The notes: a model not told the origin generated them from the letters alone. A stretch of 64,000 nucleotides of DNA from Spiractinospora alimapuensis (GCF_018437505.1 NZ_CP072467.1:1860001-1924000); one strand, 5' to 3'. Shown: positions 17,164 to 25,714, counted from the first letter of the stretch. Made by a program: numbers and translations.

Positions 17164-17778
17164 ATGAACGACGCCCTGGTGTGGATCGACTGCGAGATGA
17201 CCGGCCTCGACCTGCGCGAGGACGCCCTGATCGAGGTCGCGTGTCTGGTGACGGACGGCGAGCTCAACCGGCTCGGGGACGGTGTTGACGTCGTCGTCAA
17301 GCCGCCTCAGGCCGCGCTGGACCAAATGGGCGACTTCGTGACGGAGATGCACACCAGCTCCGGGCTGCTCGCCGCGCTGGACACCGGCGTCACGCTGGAC
17401 GAGGCCCAGGAACGCGTCCTGGAGCACATCCGCGAGTTCGTCCCCGAACCCAAGAAGGCCCCGCTGTGCGGGAACTCCATCGCCACCGACCGCGCCTTCA
17501 TCGCACGCGACCTGCCGGAGCTCGACGACTACCTGCACTACCGGATGGTGGACGTGTCCAGCATCAAGGAGCTCCTGCGCCGCTGGTACCCGCGTATCTA
17601 CTTCCAGGCCCCGGAGAAGCAGGGCGGGCACCGCGCGCTGGCCGACATCACCGAGAGCATCCAGGAACTGCGCTACTACCGCGCCGCGGCCTTCGTCGCC
17701 GAACCCGGACCGGACTCGGCGACCAGCCGAGCGATCGCGGCCGAGATCGTCGCGGAGAGCGCGGCGCAGCAGAAATAG
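17164..17778 (+). CDS. orn: Oligoribonuclease (3'-5' exoribonuclease for nanoRNA)
   Basis: 204-residue DEDD-family exonuclease that degrades 2-5 nt RNAs, including pGpG from c-di-GMP turnover. The opening [13 protein letters not shown] carries the DxE metal ligands (Asp9, Glu11); later motifs are [30 protein letters not shown] (split here: NSIATDRAF, then DVSSIKEL) and the final HRALADI with His and Asp. Length and motif order match actinobacterial Orn. It lies 67 bp before tRNA-His, a common actinobacterial neighbourhood. The ATG is set by the family N-terminus; no ribosome-binding site, so leaderless. Confidence 0.97.
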   Translation: MNDALVWIDCEMTGLDLREDALIEVACLVTDGELNRLGDGVDVVVKPPQAALDQMGDFVTEMHTSSGLLAALDTGVTLDEAQERVLEHIREFVPEPKKAPLCGNSIATDRAFIARDLPELDDYLHYRMVDVSSIKELLRRWYPRIYFQAPEKQGGHRALADITESIQELRYYRAAAFVAEPGPDSATSRAIAAEIVAESAAQQK

Positions 17779-17804
17779 GTGGGCGAAGCACTCCCGACCC
17801 GCGT

Positions 17805-17810
17805 TAGACT
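17805..17810 (+). promoter_or_regulatory. Candidate -10 of tRNA-His promoter
   Basis: TAGACT about 36 bp before the mature tRNA 5' end. No good -35 is seen. Confidence 0.35.
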
Positions 17811-17845
17811 AAGGGACGTCGCACCGACCTCCGGGCCGGCGACAT

Positions 17846-17922
17846 GGTGGGCGTAGCTCAGTCGGCAGAGCACTTGGTTGTGGTCCAAGGGGCCGGGGGT
17901 TCAAGTCCCCTCGTCCACCCCA
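17846..17922 (+). tRNA. tRNA-His (GTG anticodon), CCA encoded
   Basis: Full cloverleaf: acceptor GTGGGCG/CGTCCAC (one G-U), D-arm GCTC/GAGC, anticodon stem CTTGG/CCAAG with loop TTGTGGT (anticodon GTG at 17880-17882), T-arm GGGGG/CCCCT with loop TTCAAGT. The extra G at 17846 (position -1) opposite C73 at 17919 is diagnostic of tRNA-His. CCA is encoded at 17920-17922. Confidence 0.97.
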
Positions 17923-17940
17923 GACAATCGCAGGCCACAC

Positions 17941-17974
17941 AGTGAGCCTCCTCCGGGAACGGAGGGGGCTCACT
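17941..17974. terminator. Hairpin terminator after tRNA-His
   Basis: 15-bp stem (17941-17955 with 17960-17974, one G-U pair) and GGAA loop, directly downstream of the tRNA and upstream of the convergent MarR gene's end. Confidence 0.7.
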
Positions 17975-18040
17975 CGCGTCTGGGTGGCTGTGGGAGAGCG
18001 GTCCCGAGATCACCCACGGGGGGCGGTTCCCAATTCCTCC

Positions 18041-18607
18041 TCACAGGAGGTCGGGCCGGAACCGGAGGCCTTCGCGCGGCACACGGGCCAGGTCCTCCAG
18101 GACCCGAGCGATGACCTCCAGGTCCTCCGCGCTGTAGCGGCCGAGGAACTCCGACGCACCGAGGCCCATCCGCTCGTGCAGGCCACGGTGCGCCTCCTGG
18201 ATCTCCCGGCCCAACTGGGTGAGCCTCAGATGCACTTCCTTACGGTTGTCCGGCACGCGGTGCCGGGCCACGGCGCCACCGTTCTCGAGGCGGCGGACGA
18301 TCTTCGACACCGTGCCCTTCGGGATCCCGGTGGCGTGGGCGAGGCCCACGATGTTCGTCGACTCGTCCCCGTCCTCGGCGGCGGGGACGTGGTCGAGCAG
18401 GTGCAGCGCCTGGACGTTCATCCGGCCGAGGACGTGCCTGGCCTCGACCGAGACCTGCTCGGACATCCACTTCCACTCGGCCTCGTCCTCATCGCCCAGT
18501 CTGGCCGCGACCTGTCCGATCAGATCCTGGATCCGAGTGACGAGCTCCTCATTGGTTTCCACAGAAACAATTTTGCCATCCAACCCTGAGCGGAATATCG
18601 TTTCCAT
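18041..18607 (-). CDS. MarR family transcriptional regulator
   Basis: 188-residue winged-helix regulator. The wHTH is readable: LAHATGIPKGTVSKIVRRLE (recognition helix) followed by the wing VARHRVPDNRKEVHLRLTQL, with flanking dimerisation helices. ATG 18607 lies inside one of two dyad operators; GTG 18562, inside the other, would give 173 residues. Neither has a ribosome-binding site. It is divergent from a quinone-oxidoreductase-like gene whose start is 28 bp away, and both dyads lie between or at the two starts, so autorepression and control of the oxidoreductase are likely. Confidence 0.9.
   Translation of the reverse strand: METIFRSGLDGKIVSVETNEELVTRIQDLIGQVAARLGDEDEAEWKWMSEQVSVEARHVLGRMNVQALHLLDHVPAAEDGDESTNIVGLAHATGIPKGTVSKIVRRLENGGAVARHRVPDNRKEVHLRLTQLGREIQEAHRGLHERMGLGASEFLGRYSAEDLEVIARVLEDLARVPREGLRFRPDLL
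18555..18568. promoter_or_regulatory. MarR operator 1
   Basis: GTTTCCACAGAAAC followed by AATTTT; near-copy of the dyad 45 bp downstream. Confidence 0.55.
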
Positions 18608-18613
18608 GGAAAC
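18600..18613. promoter_or_regulatory. MarR operator 2, covering the MarR ATG
   Basis: Perfect palindrome GTTTCCATGGAAAC followed by AAAATT. It contains the candidate MarR start codon and lies 21 bp before the oxidoreductase start, so binding would block both genes. Confidence 0.65.
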
Positions 18614-18634
18614 AAAATTCTTGGAGGGAGATCC

Positions 18635-19612
18635 GTGAAGGCAGCGGTGGTGGAACGACTGGGACAGACACCCGTGTGTGCCGAGATCCCCGAACCGGCC
18701 CCGGAAGGCGATCTGGTGGTCGCGACCCTGCGCGCGGCGGCCGTCAAGAACGTCGAACGCATGCTGGCGGCGGGCACGCACTACGGCAGCGGGCGGATGG
18801 CGCTGCCCCTGACTATGGGAACCGACGCCGTCGTCGAGACCCCAGATGGCCGTCGGCTGTACACCGGAGCGGTGCCACCCGGTGGCACCATGGCGGAGCG
18901 GGTCCTCGTGGATCCAGGCAACGCCGTGGAGCTTCCGGACGGAGTCGACGACGCCCCCGCGGCGGCTCTGCCGAACGCGGGCGTCTCCGCGATGTTCGCC
19001 CTCGAACACTCCGGCCGGGTGCGCCACGGCCAGAACATCCTCGTCCTCGGAGCCACCGGGGTGACCGGCGCGCTTGCGGTGCGGCTGGCAAAACGCCGGT
19101 TCGGCGCCGGAACGGTCACCGCCGTCGGTCGGGACGCCGCCCGGCTCGACTGGCTGACGACCGTCGGCGCCGACGAGACCATCACGCTCGGAGACCCGCC
19201 GAACCTCCTGCGGGCGGTGCGTCGGTCGCACCACGAGCGACCGTTCGACCTGGTGTTGGACTACCTCTGGGGCGAACCGGCGGAACAGACCCTGCGAGCG
19301 TTGGGAGGCGACGACCTCGCGGCCGGGTTCCATCGGACCCGATTCGTACAGATCGGTGAGATGGCCGGCCCAACGGTCACCCTGCCCGCTGGGGTACTGC
19401 GCGGGGCCGGAATCGAGCTGGTGGGTCAGGGTGGCGGCAGCGTCCCGAGGGAGGCGTTCGCCCGCCTGACCCGGGAGACCCTACCTGAGCTCTTCTCCCT
19501 GCTCGCGTCGGGTGACCTGCGCCTGGAAACGGTGAACAGGCCCCTGGACCAGGTGTCGACGGCGTGGGCCGAAACCCCGCCCTCAGGCACTCGGCTGGTC
19601 CTGACGCCCTGA
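18635..19612 (+). CDS. Zinc-independent MDR oxidoreductase (quinone oxidoreductase-like)
   Basis: 325-residue NADPH-dependent medium-chain dehydrogenase. It opens MKAAVVERLGQ with a GroES-like domain, then a Rossmann domain with VLGATGVTGALAVRLAK (AxxGxxG form typical of quinone oxidoreductases) and a cofactor-binding VGRD. The cysteine ligands of zinc alcohol dehydrogenases are absent. GTG start with GGAGGGAG six bases upstream. Divergent from a MarR regulator, suggesting induction by quinones, phenolics or other electrophiles (inference). Confidence 0.9.
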   Translation: MKAAVVERLGQTPVCAEIPEPAPEGDLVVATLRAAAVKNVERMLAAGTHYGSGRMALPLTMGTDAVVETPDGRRLYTGAVPPGGTMAERVLVDPGNAVELPDGVDDAPAAALPNAGVSAMFALEHSGRVRHGQNILVLGATGVTGALAVRLAKRRFGAGTVTAVGRDAARLDWLTTVGADETITLGDPPNLLRAVRRSHHERPFDLVLDYLWGEPAEQTLRALGGDDLAAGFHRTRFVQIGEMAGPTVTLPAGVLRGAGIELVGQGGGSVPREAFARLTRETLPELFSLLASGDLRLETVNRPLDQVSTAWAETPPSGTRLVLTP

Positions 19613-19746
19613 CTCCCACCCCCGCACGATTCCCGGTCAGGCGTCGCGGCGCGTCAGCGTGGTCGTGTAGGCGGCGAGAGCGACGACGCTCCAGGCCGGC
19701 CATTGACGCGACCGCGTTCCTCGCCTGGAAGGGCCTGGCCTCGGGC

Positions 19747-20418
19747 TCACCCGCCGGAACTCGGGGCTTCGGACGAACCGGGCGGCTCCAGGAGCTGCTG
19801 GGCGAGCGCGTCGGCCAACCACGACGCGTAGGCCTCGGGCGACCAGCCGCACGTGGTGGTGGCGTTGAGGTAGATGTCCAGGCTGGTGAGGAGCCACGCT
19901 CGGTCCACCGCATCGGCCGTGGAGAGGTCACGGCGGATGGCCCCCTCGCCAACGAGTCGGTCGATCAGCGGGACCAGACCCGCGCGACGCCGTGCGTCGC
20001 CCTCGGCCGCCATCTCCCTCATCTCCGCGGTTACCTCCCGAGCCACGAGGAGCTGGGGCATGCTGGCCGAGTAGAACGCCCGAACCCACTCCGCGCACGC
20101 CCGAAGCACCGCCCGGGGGTCGCTCTCCTCCGCGACGCGTCCGCGCCACATCTCCGCGTCCGCCGATTCCTCCATCTGCTCGACGATGGCGCGCAGGACC
20201 TCGGCCTTCGACCCGAAGGCCGCGTACACGGTCTGGGCGGACACTCCGGCCTTCTCCGCGATCGCCGCGATGGTGGTCTTCGCGAACCCCCCAGACTCGA
20301 ACAGCTCGCGCGCGGCGGCCGTGATCTCGGCCCGGGTCTGGGCCGCCCGCGTCTCGCGCAACGGCGAACGGTAGCGGCGCGGTGATGATGGCGGCACTGG
20401 CGACATCCCTTGGTCCAC
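19747..20418 (-). CDS. TetR family transcriptional regulator
   Basis: 223-residue repressor with N-terminal HTH (ITAAARELFESGGFAKTTIA...VSAQTVYAAFGSKAEVLRAI) and all-helical effector domain. Start is uncertain: GTG 20418 and ATG 20406 are both in frame and neither has a good ribosome-binding site. It is divergent from a multi-helix membrane protein gene; a TTGAC/GTCAA dyad lies between them. It is convergent with the preceding oxidoreductase gene. Confidence 0.9.
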   Translation of the reverse strand: MDQGMSPVPPSSPRRYRSPLRETRAAQTRAEITAAARELFESGGFAKTTIAAIAEKAGVSAQTVYAAFGSKAEVLRAIVEQMEESADAEMWRGRVAEESDPRAVLRACAEWVRAFYSASMPQLLVAREVTAEMREMAAEGDARRRAGLVPLIDRLVGEGAIRRDLSTADAVDRAWLLTSLDIYLNATTTCGWSPEAYASWLADALAQQLLEPPGSSEAPSSGG

Positions 20419-20451
20419 GGCTCGTACTTGACGAAACCTTATTCATTAGAG

Positions 20452-20465
20452 TTGACTAACGTCAA
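20452..20465. promoter_or_regulatory. Candidate TetR operator
   Basis: TTGACTAACGTCAA, 5-bp arms around TAAC, between divergent TetR and membrane-protein genes. TTGACG on the minus strand also serves as a possible -35 for the TetR gene with AATAAG about 17 bp on. Confidence 0.45.
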
Positions 20466-20490
20466 TATGAGCCACCCCGGGAGGAAGACC

Positions 20491-21066
20491 ATGACGACGC
20501 GGCTCACGGAATCACACCGCGCGGCCCCCGCTCCCGGACGAGAGATCGGGTCTCTGATCAGTGCCGGGTTCGGGCTCACCTTCGTGTGGATCAACTCGGG
20601 CGAACTACCGTCGACCGCGCGGATCCCACTGCTCGTCGCCGCAGTCGCCGCTGCCGTCGCCATCGTGATGCTCAGCCTCCGCGACTATCGGCGACGGACC
20701 CTGGCCACCACGCCCCCCGAGGCCGGCGCGGTGTTCGGGTGGAAGTACTGGGCGATCGTCGGCGTGGAGGTCGCCGCGCTGATGGCGGGCAGCCAGATCC
20801 TCAGCCGGCTCGGCTACCCGGAGCTCGGCGTCGCCTGGGTGGCTTTCGTCGTCGGTACGCACTTCTTCCCGCTCGGGATCATCTTCCGGCTCCGTGTCTT
20901 CCATCTCCTGGGAGCCGTCATCACCGGTTTGGGCCTCGCCGGATTCGTGGTCCGCATGCTGGGACACGTGGATCCGATCGCGGTGGTCAGCGGTGTGCTC
21001 AGCGGGATCGCGCTACTCGGCTTCGGCCTGTGTGCGTTCCTGTCGTCCTCCACAGAGAAGGAGTGA
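20491..21066 (+). CDS. Six-helix integral membrane protein of unknown function
   Basis: 191 residues, about six transmembrane helices (ISAGFGLTFVWI, LLVAAVAAAVAIVML, YWAIVGVEVAALMAG, VAWVAFVVGTHFFPLG, LLGAVITGLGLAGFV, VVSGVLSGIALLGFG). I do not recognise the family. ATG 20491 is chosen because GGAGG lies six bases upstream; upstream in-frame ATG 20467 lacks one and abuts the operator dyad. The adjacent TetR gene probably regulates it. Confidence 0.8.
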   Translation: MTTRLTESHRAAPAPGREIGSLISAGFGLTFVWINSGELPSTARIPLLVAAVAAAVAIVMLSLRDYRRRTLATTPPEAGAVFGWKYWAIVGVEVAALMAGSQILSRLGYPELGVAWVAFVVGTHFFPLGIIFRLRVFHLLGAVITGLGLAGFVVRMLGHVDPIAVVSGVLSGIALLGFGLCAFLSSSTEKE

Positions 21067-21166
21067 GCGGGCGGAGATCGGGCGGTCGACCATCCGGGGG
21101 CCCAGTTCGGGCTCGGACTGGGCGTCCTAAGGTGAGGGCGATCGCACGTCACGGAAGGACGCACCG

Positions 21167-21592
21167 ATGGACACCGCACCCGATCGGGAAGCCGACATCG
21201 TGGAGCTGGACGAGCTGCTTCGGCGGCAGATCACGGCGTGGGCGAAGGACGGTGCCGCGTTCGCGGCGACCTTCACCGAGGACGCCGACTTCATCGCGGT
21301 CGATGGCAGTCACCTGCGCGGTCGCGCCGAAATCACCGAGAGCCTGCGGGAGGGATTCGAGGGATTCATGGCGAACACCCGCATGTCCGCACCCCGTTCC
21401 CGTACCGTCCGCTTCCCCACTCCGGACATGGCCGTGATGATCACGAGTGGAGTCTGCATCCTCCAGCCCGGTGAAGAGGAGTGCCGGCCCGAAACACTGT
21501 CGATCCAGACGCGCACCGCGCTACGACTCGCCGACGGCTGGCGGTTCACCACATTCCACAACAGCAGAATGTGGAATTCCCACACGCCCTGA
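21167..21592 (+). CDS. SnoaL-like/DUF4440 (SgcJ/EcaC type) small protein
   Basis: 141 residues of the NTF2-like fold: N-terminal helix LDELLRRQITAWAKDGAAFA, then FTEDADFIAVDGSHLRGRAEI (the classic cone-shaped pocket lead-in), strand-rich C-terminal half ending GWRFTTFHNSRM. Proteins of this group are small enzymes or binding proteins, often near polyketide genes, but function is not predictable. GGAAGGA precedes the ATG. Stands alone between a membrane protein and a convergent pirin gene. Confidence 0.85.
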   Translation: MDTAPDREADIVELDELLRRQITAWAKDGAAFAATFTEDADFIAVDGSHLRGRAEITESLREGFEGFMANTRMSAPRSRTVRFPTPDMAVMITSGVCILQPGEEECRPETLSIQTRTALRLADGWRFTTFHNSRMWNSHTP

Positions 21593-21641
21593 CTGGTCAG
21601 GCTCCGCGTCCCGTCCCTCTGACGGCGCCGCTCCCGTCGCC

Positions 21642-22628
21642 CTATCCGCCCGTGCCGCTCGCCCTGCGGCGTGGGCGGATCGTGCCGTTGGGCAGCGGTG
21701 GCGCCGGTAGCCGGTCGCCGGGGTATCCGGTGACTTCACCGAAACGCTCCGACTCCTTCTGCCAGTCCTCGCGCGCCCGCACGATGTCGTCGTGCTCGCG
21801 ACCGACGAAGTTCCACCACATCACGATCTCCTCCTCGAAAGGGGTTCCTCCGAGCAGGAGGAGTCGGGTGGGGCGGTCGGACTCGTTGACCAGGGTGAGG
21901 GTGTCGTGTCCGGGGGCGACATAGCCGAGTTCCCCCGGGCGCAGCACCGTGTCCCCGAGGCGGAGGTCCCCTTCGTCGACGAGCGCCCCATGCTCGAAAG
22001 CGGCGTCCACCGGCAGGTGGGAAGCCGTGTGCGGGGCGAGGACGAGCTCGGCGCCGAGCAACGGCGTGAAGGTGCGGATCGGGGAGGTCTCCCCGGCGAT
22101 CGACCCCAGGAACACCCGCATCTCCGCCCCGTCCAGTCGGACCGACTGGGGCACGTAGTGCTGGAAGTCGCGCCGCGCGTCCCGGCTGTCCTGTGGCAGC
22201 GCCACCCAGAGCTGGGCGCCGTGCAACGTGGTGGTCCGCTCCGTGGAAACCTCCGAGTGGCAGATGCCGTGCCCACCGGTCATCAGGTTGAGCTCACCCG
22301 GTCGCACGAACGCGTGGCTGCCCACGCTGTCTCGATGCTCGATCTCACCACTGAACAGCCAGGACACCGTCTGCAGCCCGGTGTGTGGGTGCGGTGGAAC
22401 CCGCATCCCACCCGTTTCGGCCACGTTGTCCGGCCCGTAGTGGTCGGCGAAGCACCACGCACCGATCAGGCTCCGCGCCCGCTGCGGAAGCGTCCGTCGA
22501 ACCCGCATCGCCCGTGGCCCGCCCAGGGGCACGTCCCGGGGTGTCAGCACCTCCACCAGCGGACCGTCGGCGTCACTCGCCATGGCCACACAGCGAATCT
22601 CCTCGGGCCTGGCCTCATTGTTACTCAC
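21642..22628 (-). CDS. Pirin family protein
   Basis: 328-residue bicupin. The N-terminal cupin metal site is visible: PPHPHTGLQTVSWLFSGEIEHRDS gives two His and one Glu (PHPH, E), with another His in GHGICHSE; this pattern is standard for pirins, some of which act as quercetinases or redox sensors. GTG 22628 is preferred (GGGGGGAA five to six bases upstream, after which VSNNEARP begins); the frame extends to 22688. C-terminal tail is Arg/Pro-rich. Role in this host unknown. Confidence 0.92.
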   Translation of the reverse strand: MSNNEARPEEIRCVAMASDADGPLVEVLTPRDVPLGGPRAMRVRRTLPQRARSLIGAWCFADHYGPDNVAETGGMRVPPHPHTGLQTVSWLFSGEIEHRDSVGSHAFVRPGELNLMTGGHGICHSEVSTERTTTLHGAQLWVALPQDSRDARRDFQHYVPQSVRLDGAEMRVFLGSIAGETSPIRTFTPLLGAELVLAPHTASHLPVDAAFEHGALVDEGDLRLGDTVLRPGELGYVAPGHDTLTLVNESDRPTRLLLLGGTPFEEEIVMWWNFVGREHDDIVRAREDWQKESERFGEVTGYPGDRLPAPPLPNGTIRPRRRASGTGG

Positions 22629-22952
22629 GTCGTTCCCCCCGGCCAGCGGTCGCGGATCCAGTGCTCTTCGATGGTGGGCCTCGGTCACACCGTCCCCGGA
22701 TCATAGGCGACGGGCCCGGTCGAACGTGCCCGCACGCGTCGGGTGTAGACGTCGCGCACCGCGCCCCCGCCTGGTGGCCGGGGCAGACGGAGCGTGGAAC
22801 GCGACGGAACGCGGCTGGCCGGAACGGTCTCCCCGCACACCGATGTCCCGGGTACGACCTGGGTCGTGCGACCGGCCCGCATCGGTTCCAGGTTCCCTCT
22901 CTCCATCGCCCGGCACGTGGCGGGCCGTTCGCGGATCCTCTACGTTGATCTC

Positions 22953-23381
22953 GTGGAGCGCTTCGAACGAGTCGCCTGGATCCCCGTCGGCCTCGGGGGC
23001 CTGTTGATGGGTGGACTACTGTTCGCCGAGTCGGTCGCCGCCGCGGGGGCTGTCACGGGTGCGCTGCTCCTGTTGGCGTGGTGGATGGCTCCCTGGCGGG
23101 GTGGTCGCGGCGTCCGGCACGACGACATCGCGGCGCTGCCGGCCGAGCGGAGACGGGTGATCGCCTACTGGCGTCCCGGGTGCGCGTACTGCACCCGCCT
23201 GCGACGGGCCCTCGGCACGCGGGGAACCGCCGTCACCTGGATCAACATCTGGCAGGACCAGGCGGCCGAGGACTTCGTCCGTAGTGTCAACGACGGCAAC
23301 GCGACCGTTCCCACCGTCGTCATCGGTGGCGGAGCCCTGACGAACCCGGACCCGCGAACCGTGCTCCGACACCTGTCCTAG
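22953..23381 (+). CDS. Membrane-anchored glutaredoxin-like protein
   Basis: 142 residues: two N-terminal transmembrane segments (VGLGGLLMGGLLFAESVAA and VTGALLLLAWWMAPW) then a cytosolic glutaredoxin/mycoredoxin-like domain with active site WRPGCAYCTRL (CxxC) and the cis-Pro loop ATVPTVVIGG. Probably a mycothiol-linked disulfide reductase acting near the membrane. GTG 22953 is chosen: TACGTT lies six bases upstream (leaderless), and the longer frame to 22794 is not coding-like. The gene is convergent with the following GNAT gene. Confidence 0.83.
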   Translation: MERFERVAWIPVGLGGLLMGGLLFAESVAAAGAVTGALLLLAWWMAPWRGGRGVRHDDIAALPAERRRVIAYWRPGCAYCTRLRRALGTRGTAVTWINIWQDQAAEDFVRSVNDGNATVPTVVIGGGALTNPDPRTVLRHLS

Positions 23382-23459
23382 CCGCACGCGAACGTCACTG
23401 CCCGGTCTGACCGAAGGGTCCCCGGCCCGCCCCCTCCTCCACATAGGGAACCCCGATCG

Positions 23460-23927
23460 CTACAGTTCCCGCACGTAGCACAGCATTCGGTAGTCGGTCC
23501 CGGGCTCGACGTTCAGGAATCCGTGACGTTCGTAGAACCGCCTCGCCCCCGCGTCGACCTCGTCGACGTTGATGTGCATCTCGCCGCCGCCCCGCTCCTG
23601 GACCTCGGTGACGGCGCGACGGAGCAGGGCGGAGCCGATCCCCCCGTCCCGCAGGGGTGGGCGCACGTAGAGTTCGTCGAGGACGGCGAGAGGGCCGTCG
23701 CAGTACACGGTGGGACGGAGCGTCACGACGGCGTATCCGGTCGGCTCGGCTAGGGGGCCGGCGAACAGGACGAAGGCCGCGGGGTCGGCGAGCAGGGCCC
23801 GGAACCGCGCGAGCAGGACGTCGAACGATGGGCTCGGGGTGTCGAACTCGTCCGCGAAGTCGATCTGGAGCTGTGTCGCGATGGTGGCCTCGTGCACGCC
23901 GGCCAGGCTGATCTCGGGATCTCCCAT
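23460..23927 (-). CDS. GNAT family N-acetyltransferase
   Basis: 155-residue acyl-CoA-dependent acetyltransferase. Motif A for CoA binding is readable: LDELYVRPPLRDGGIGSALL (R-x-x-G-x-G/A region, here RDGGIGS), followed by the C-terminal VDEVDAGARRFYERHGF. ATG 23927 is selected because the start of the GNAT fold follows directly (EISLAGVHEA); the frame extends to 24011. No Shine-Dalgarno sequence is seen, so it may be leaderless. Substrate unknown. Confidence 0.9.
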   Translation of the reverse strand: MGDPEISLAGVHEATIATQLQIDFADEFDTPSPSFDVLLARFRALLADPAAFVLFAGPLAEPTGYAVVTLRPTVYCDGPLAVLDELYVRPPLRDGGIGSALLRRAVTEVQERGGGEMHINVDEVDAGARRFYERHGFLNVEPGTDYRMLCYVREL

Positions 23928-24032
23928 TGATCCAGTGTGGGCGATCTTGATCAATCTCGCTGGGATCCCTCGTGAACGTGGCGTGGGACCCGCCGGCCCA
24001 GGACGTGCCATGACCGAACTAGGGTTGCGCCT

Positions 24033-24632
24033 GTGCTCGATCCCAACTGGGTTTTCCTCGGCGCGGCTCTCGGCCTAGTCGGTAGCCTCCGCTACGCGTG
24101 GGCGACGTTGCGGGGGCACGCGCGACCCAACCGGGTCACGTGGTTTCTCTGGGCGGCGGCTCCGTTGATCGGTTTCCTCGCCCAGCTCGACGACGGCATC
24201 GGCCCACCCGCGATCCTGACCCTCGGCGCGGGTGTGGGCCCCCTCGTGGTCTTGGCGGCGTCCTTTCTCAGCCGACACGGCGCCGTCGCCGTGACCGGGT
24301 TCGACCTCGCCTGCGGTGCGATCGCCGCCGCCGCGCTCGTGGTGTGGCTGGGGCTGGGCAGCGCGCCGTTAGGAGTGCTGTTCGCGGTCGGCGCCGACGC
24401 GGCCGGCGCGATACCGACGGTGCGCAAGGCCTGGCGAGATCCCCACTCCGAGAACGCGCTGTTCTTCGTCTTCATCGCCGCCGGAGCGGGCCTGACCCTG
24501 CTGACCATCACCGAGTGGGAGCCGGCCGCGTGGGCCTTCGCCGCCTACATGCTGACGCTCAGCCTCCTGCTGACGACCGCCATCGTCCTCCGTCGCCGGA
24601 CCCGTGTGGTCGGAACGACGGAACTGGCCTAG
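24033..24632 (+). CDS. Multi-helix membrane protein of unknown function (PQ-loop-like)
   Basis: 199 residues with about six transmembrane helices. The repeated pattern GSLRYAWATLRGHARPNRVTW and AIPTVRKAWRDPHSEN resembles the duplicated half-units of small PQ-loop-like transport proteins (a helix, polar P-x-x-x-K-x-W motif, helix), but this is tentative. GTG start is seven bases after TAGGGT, so leaderless. Convergent with the next GNAT gene (15 bp apart). Function not assigned. Confidence 0.82.
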   Translation: MLDPNWVFLGAALGLVGSLRYAWATLRGHARPNRVTWFLWAAAPLIGFLAQLDDGIGPPAILTLGAGVGPLVVLAASFLSRHGAVAVTGFDLACGAIAAAALVVWLGLGSAPLGVLFAVGADAAGAIPTVRKAWRDPHSENALFFVFIAAGAGLTLLTITEWEPAAWAFAAYMLTLSLLLTTAIVLRRRTRVVGTTELA

Positions 24633-24647
24633 GCACCGGGGCCGGCC

Positions 24648-25112
24648 TCACAGGTCCCGACGGAACACGACGCGGTCCAGTCCGGGGCCGTCGTAGTCGG
24701 GTACTGGGTCCGACACCGTGAACCCGACCGCCTCGTGGAACGCGATGGAGCGGGTGTTCAACGGCGAGGTGACCGCCTTCGCCTTCGTACGCCCGGCGGC
24801 GCGCGCCACGGTGAAGAACCTGTCGTAGAGGTCCCTGGCGAGCCCCGTCCGGCGCGCCTCGGGAGCCACCCCGGTGAAGTGGATGTAGGCGCAGTCCGGA
24901 TCCGCGGGTGAGAGGAACCCGATGACGAAGCCGACGATCCGCCCGTCGTCGGTCTCCGCGACGAGACTGGTGTCATGGAAGTGGTCGAGGAACAACCGAC
25001 TCACGTTGACGGACACGGGGCGTCCCCACCAGTCGTCCACGACGGCGATGATGGGCTCGAAGTCGTTGGGGCGCGCGGCGCGCACCGTGGGCTTCCCGGT
25101 GGGTCCAGTCAT
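24648..25112 (-). CDS. GNAT family N-acetyltransferase
   Basis: 154 residues. The opening VRAARPNDFEPIIAVVDDWW and motif A (IHFTGVAPEARRTGLARDLY) are standard GNAT; the C-terminal part SIAFHEAVGFTV closes the fold. The Q/RxxGxG/A loop is RRTGLA. ATG 25112 is eight bases after TAGTGT on the minus strand, again resembling a near-leaderless start; the longer frame to 25298 is not coding-like. Substrate unknown. Lies upstream of a convergent membrane-protein gene and downstream of a small methyltransferase gene on the same strand. Confidence 0.9.
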   Translation of the reverse strand: MTGPTGKPTVRAARPNDFEPIIAVVDDWWGRPVSVNVSRLFLDHFHDTSLVAETDDGRIVGFVIGFLSPADPDCAYIHFTGVAPEARRTGLARDLYDRFFTVARAAGRTKAKAVTSPLNTRSIAFHEAVGFTVSDPVPDYDGPGLDRVVFRRDL

Positions 25113-25161
25113 GGTCGGCGACACTAACAGCCCCCGTGCACGGCGGCCACGGCGCGGTCCT

Positions 25162-25596
25162 TCACCACCCCCGCCCCAGGGGGACCTCCCGCAGCGGGTC
25201 GCCGCCGTCGATGAGAAGGCGACCCCCGGGAACGAGCGCCCCCGCGATCCGGGGCAGCGCCAACGCGCCGGCCGTGGGGTGACGTCCGTCGAGGGCACCG
25301 ACGCGGACCGCGAAAGCGAGGTCGTAGGGGGCTTCGTCAGGCAGGAGCTCGAACTCGGTGACGTCCACCTGTCGGATGCTCAGGAGTCCCGCTTCGATCT
25401 CCGGGGCGGCGTTGCGCCGAGTCTGTGCGACACCCTGCGCGGACCGGTCGATGACCAGGATGTGGCCGGGCGCGATCCGACGGGCCACCTCCCGCGCCGC
25501 CGCCCCGGGTGCCCCGCCGACCTCCAGCACCCGAAGCCCGGGACGCAGCGGAAGCGCGTCGACAACGGCGGCCAGCCGTGCCGAGAGTCGTGTCAT
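25162..25596 (-). CDS. Small class I SAM-dependent methyltransferase
   Basis: 144 residues. Motif I LRVLEVGGAPGAAAREV (E-x-G-x-x-x-G), acidic end of strand 2 LVIDRS, motif for strand 4 YDLAFAVRVGAL and the post-motif LVPGGRLLIDGGD. At 144 residues it is short, comprising the Rossmann core and little of the usual substrate cap, so substrate is probably small or the protein is a truncated relative. ATG 25596 has GGGGGAGG five bases upstream. Confidence 0.85.
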   Translation of the reverse strand: MTRLSARLAAVVDALPLRPGLRVLEVGGAPGAAAREVARRIAPGHILVIDRSAQGVAQTRRNAAPEIEAGLLSIRQVDVTEFELLPDEAPYDLAFAVRVGALDGRHPTAGALALPRIAGALVPGGRLLIDGGDPLREVPLGRGW

Positions 25597-25689
25597 GGCC
25601 GCCTCCCCCACTCTCACTGTTTCACTTTCACCGACGCCCCGATGGCGTTGCCCTCACAGCGCTCCATCAGCAGCGCGCACCCAACGGTT

Positions 25690-25714
25690 AGTACCCCAGA
25701 GAAAGGTCGGTACT
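25690..25714. promoter_or_regulatory. Dyad AGTACC-13-GGTACT upstream of the imine-reductase-like gene
   Basis: Inverted repeat 25690-25695 / 25709-25714 in the 187-bp gap between the methyltransferase and imine-reductase-like genes. It could be an operator of the nearby TetR regulator. No promoter boxes are obvious. Confidence 0.35.

Noticed and set aside
18608-19333. Upstream extension of the MarR frame to 430 residues
   Set aside because: It is antisense to the oxidoreductase gene; the MarR domain begins only after 18607.
19612-19640. CCTGAC/GTCAGG pair between convergent genes
   Set aside because: Six-base arms with a 22-base loop are likely by chance.
21588-21601. Palindrome CCTGACTGGTCAGG at the end of the SnoaL-like gene
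   Set aside because: Overlaps the stop codon, has a two-base loop and no tract after it; too weak to call a terminator.
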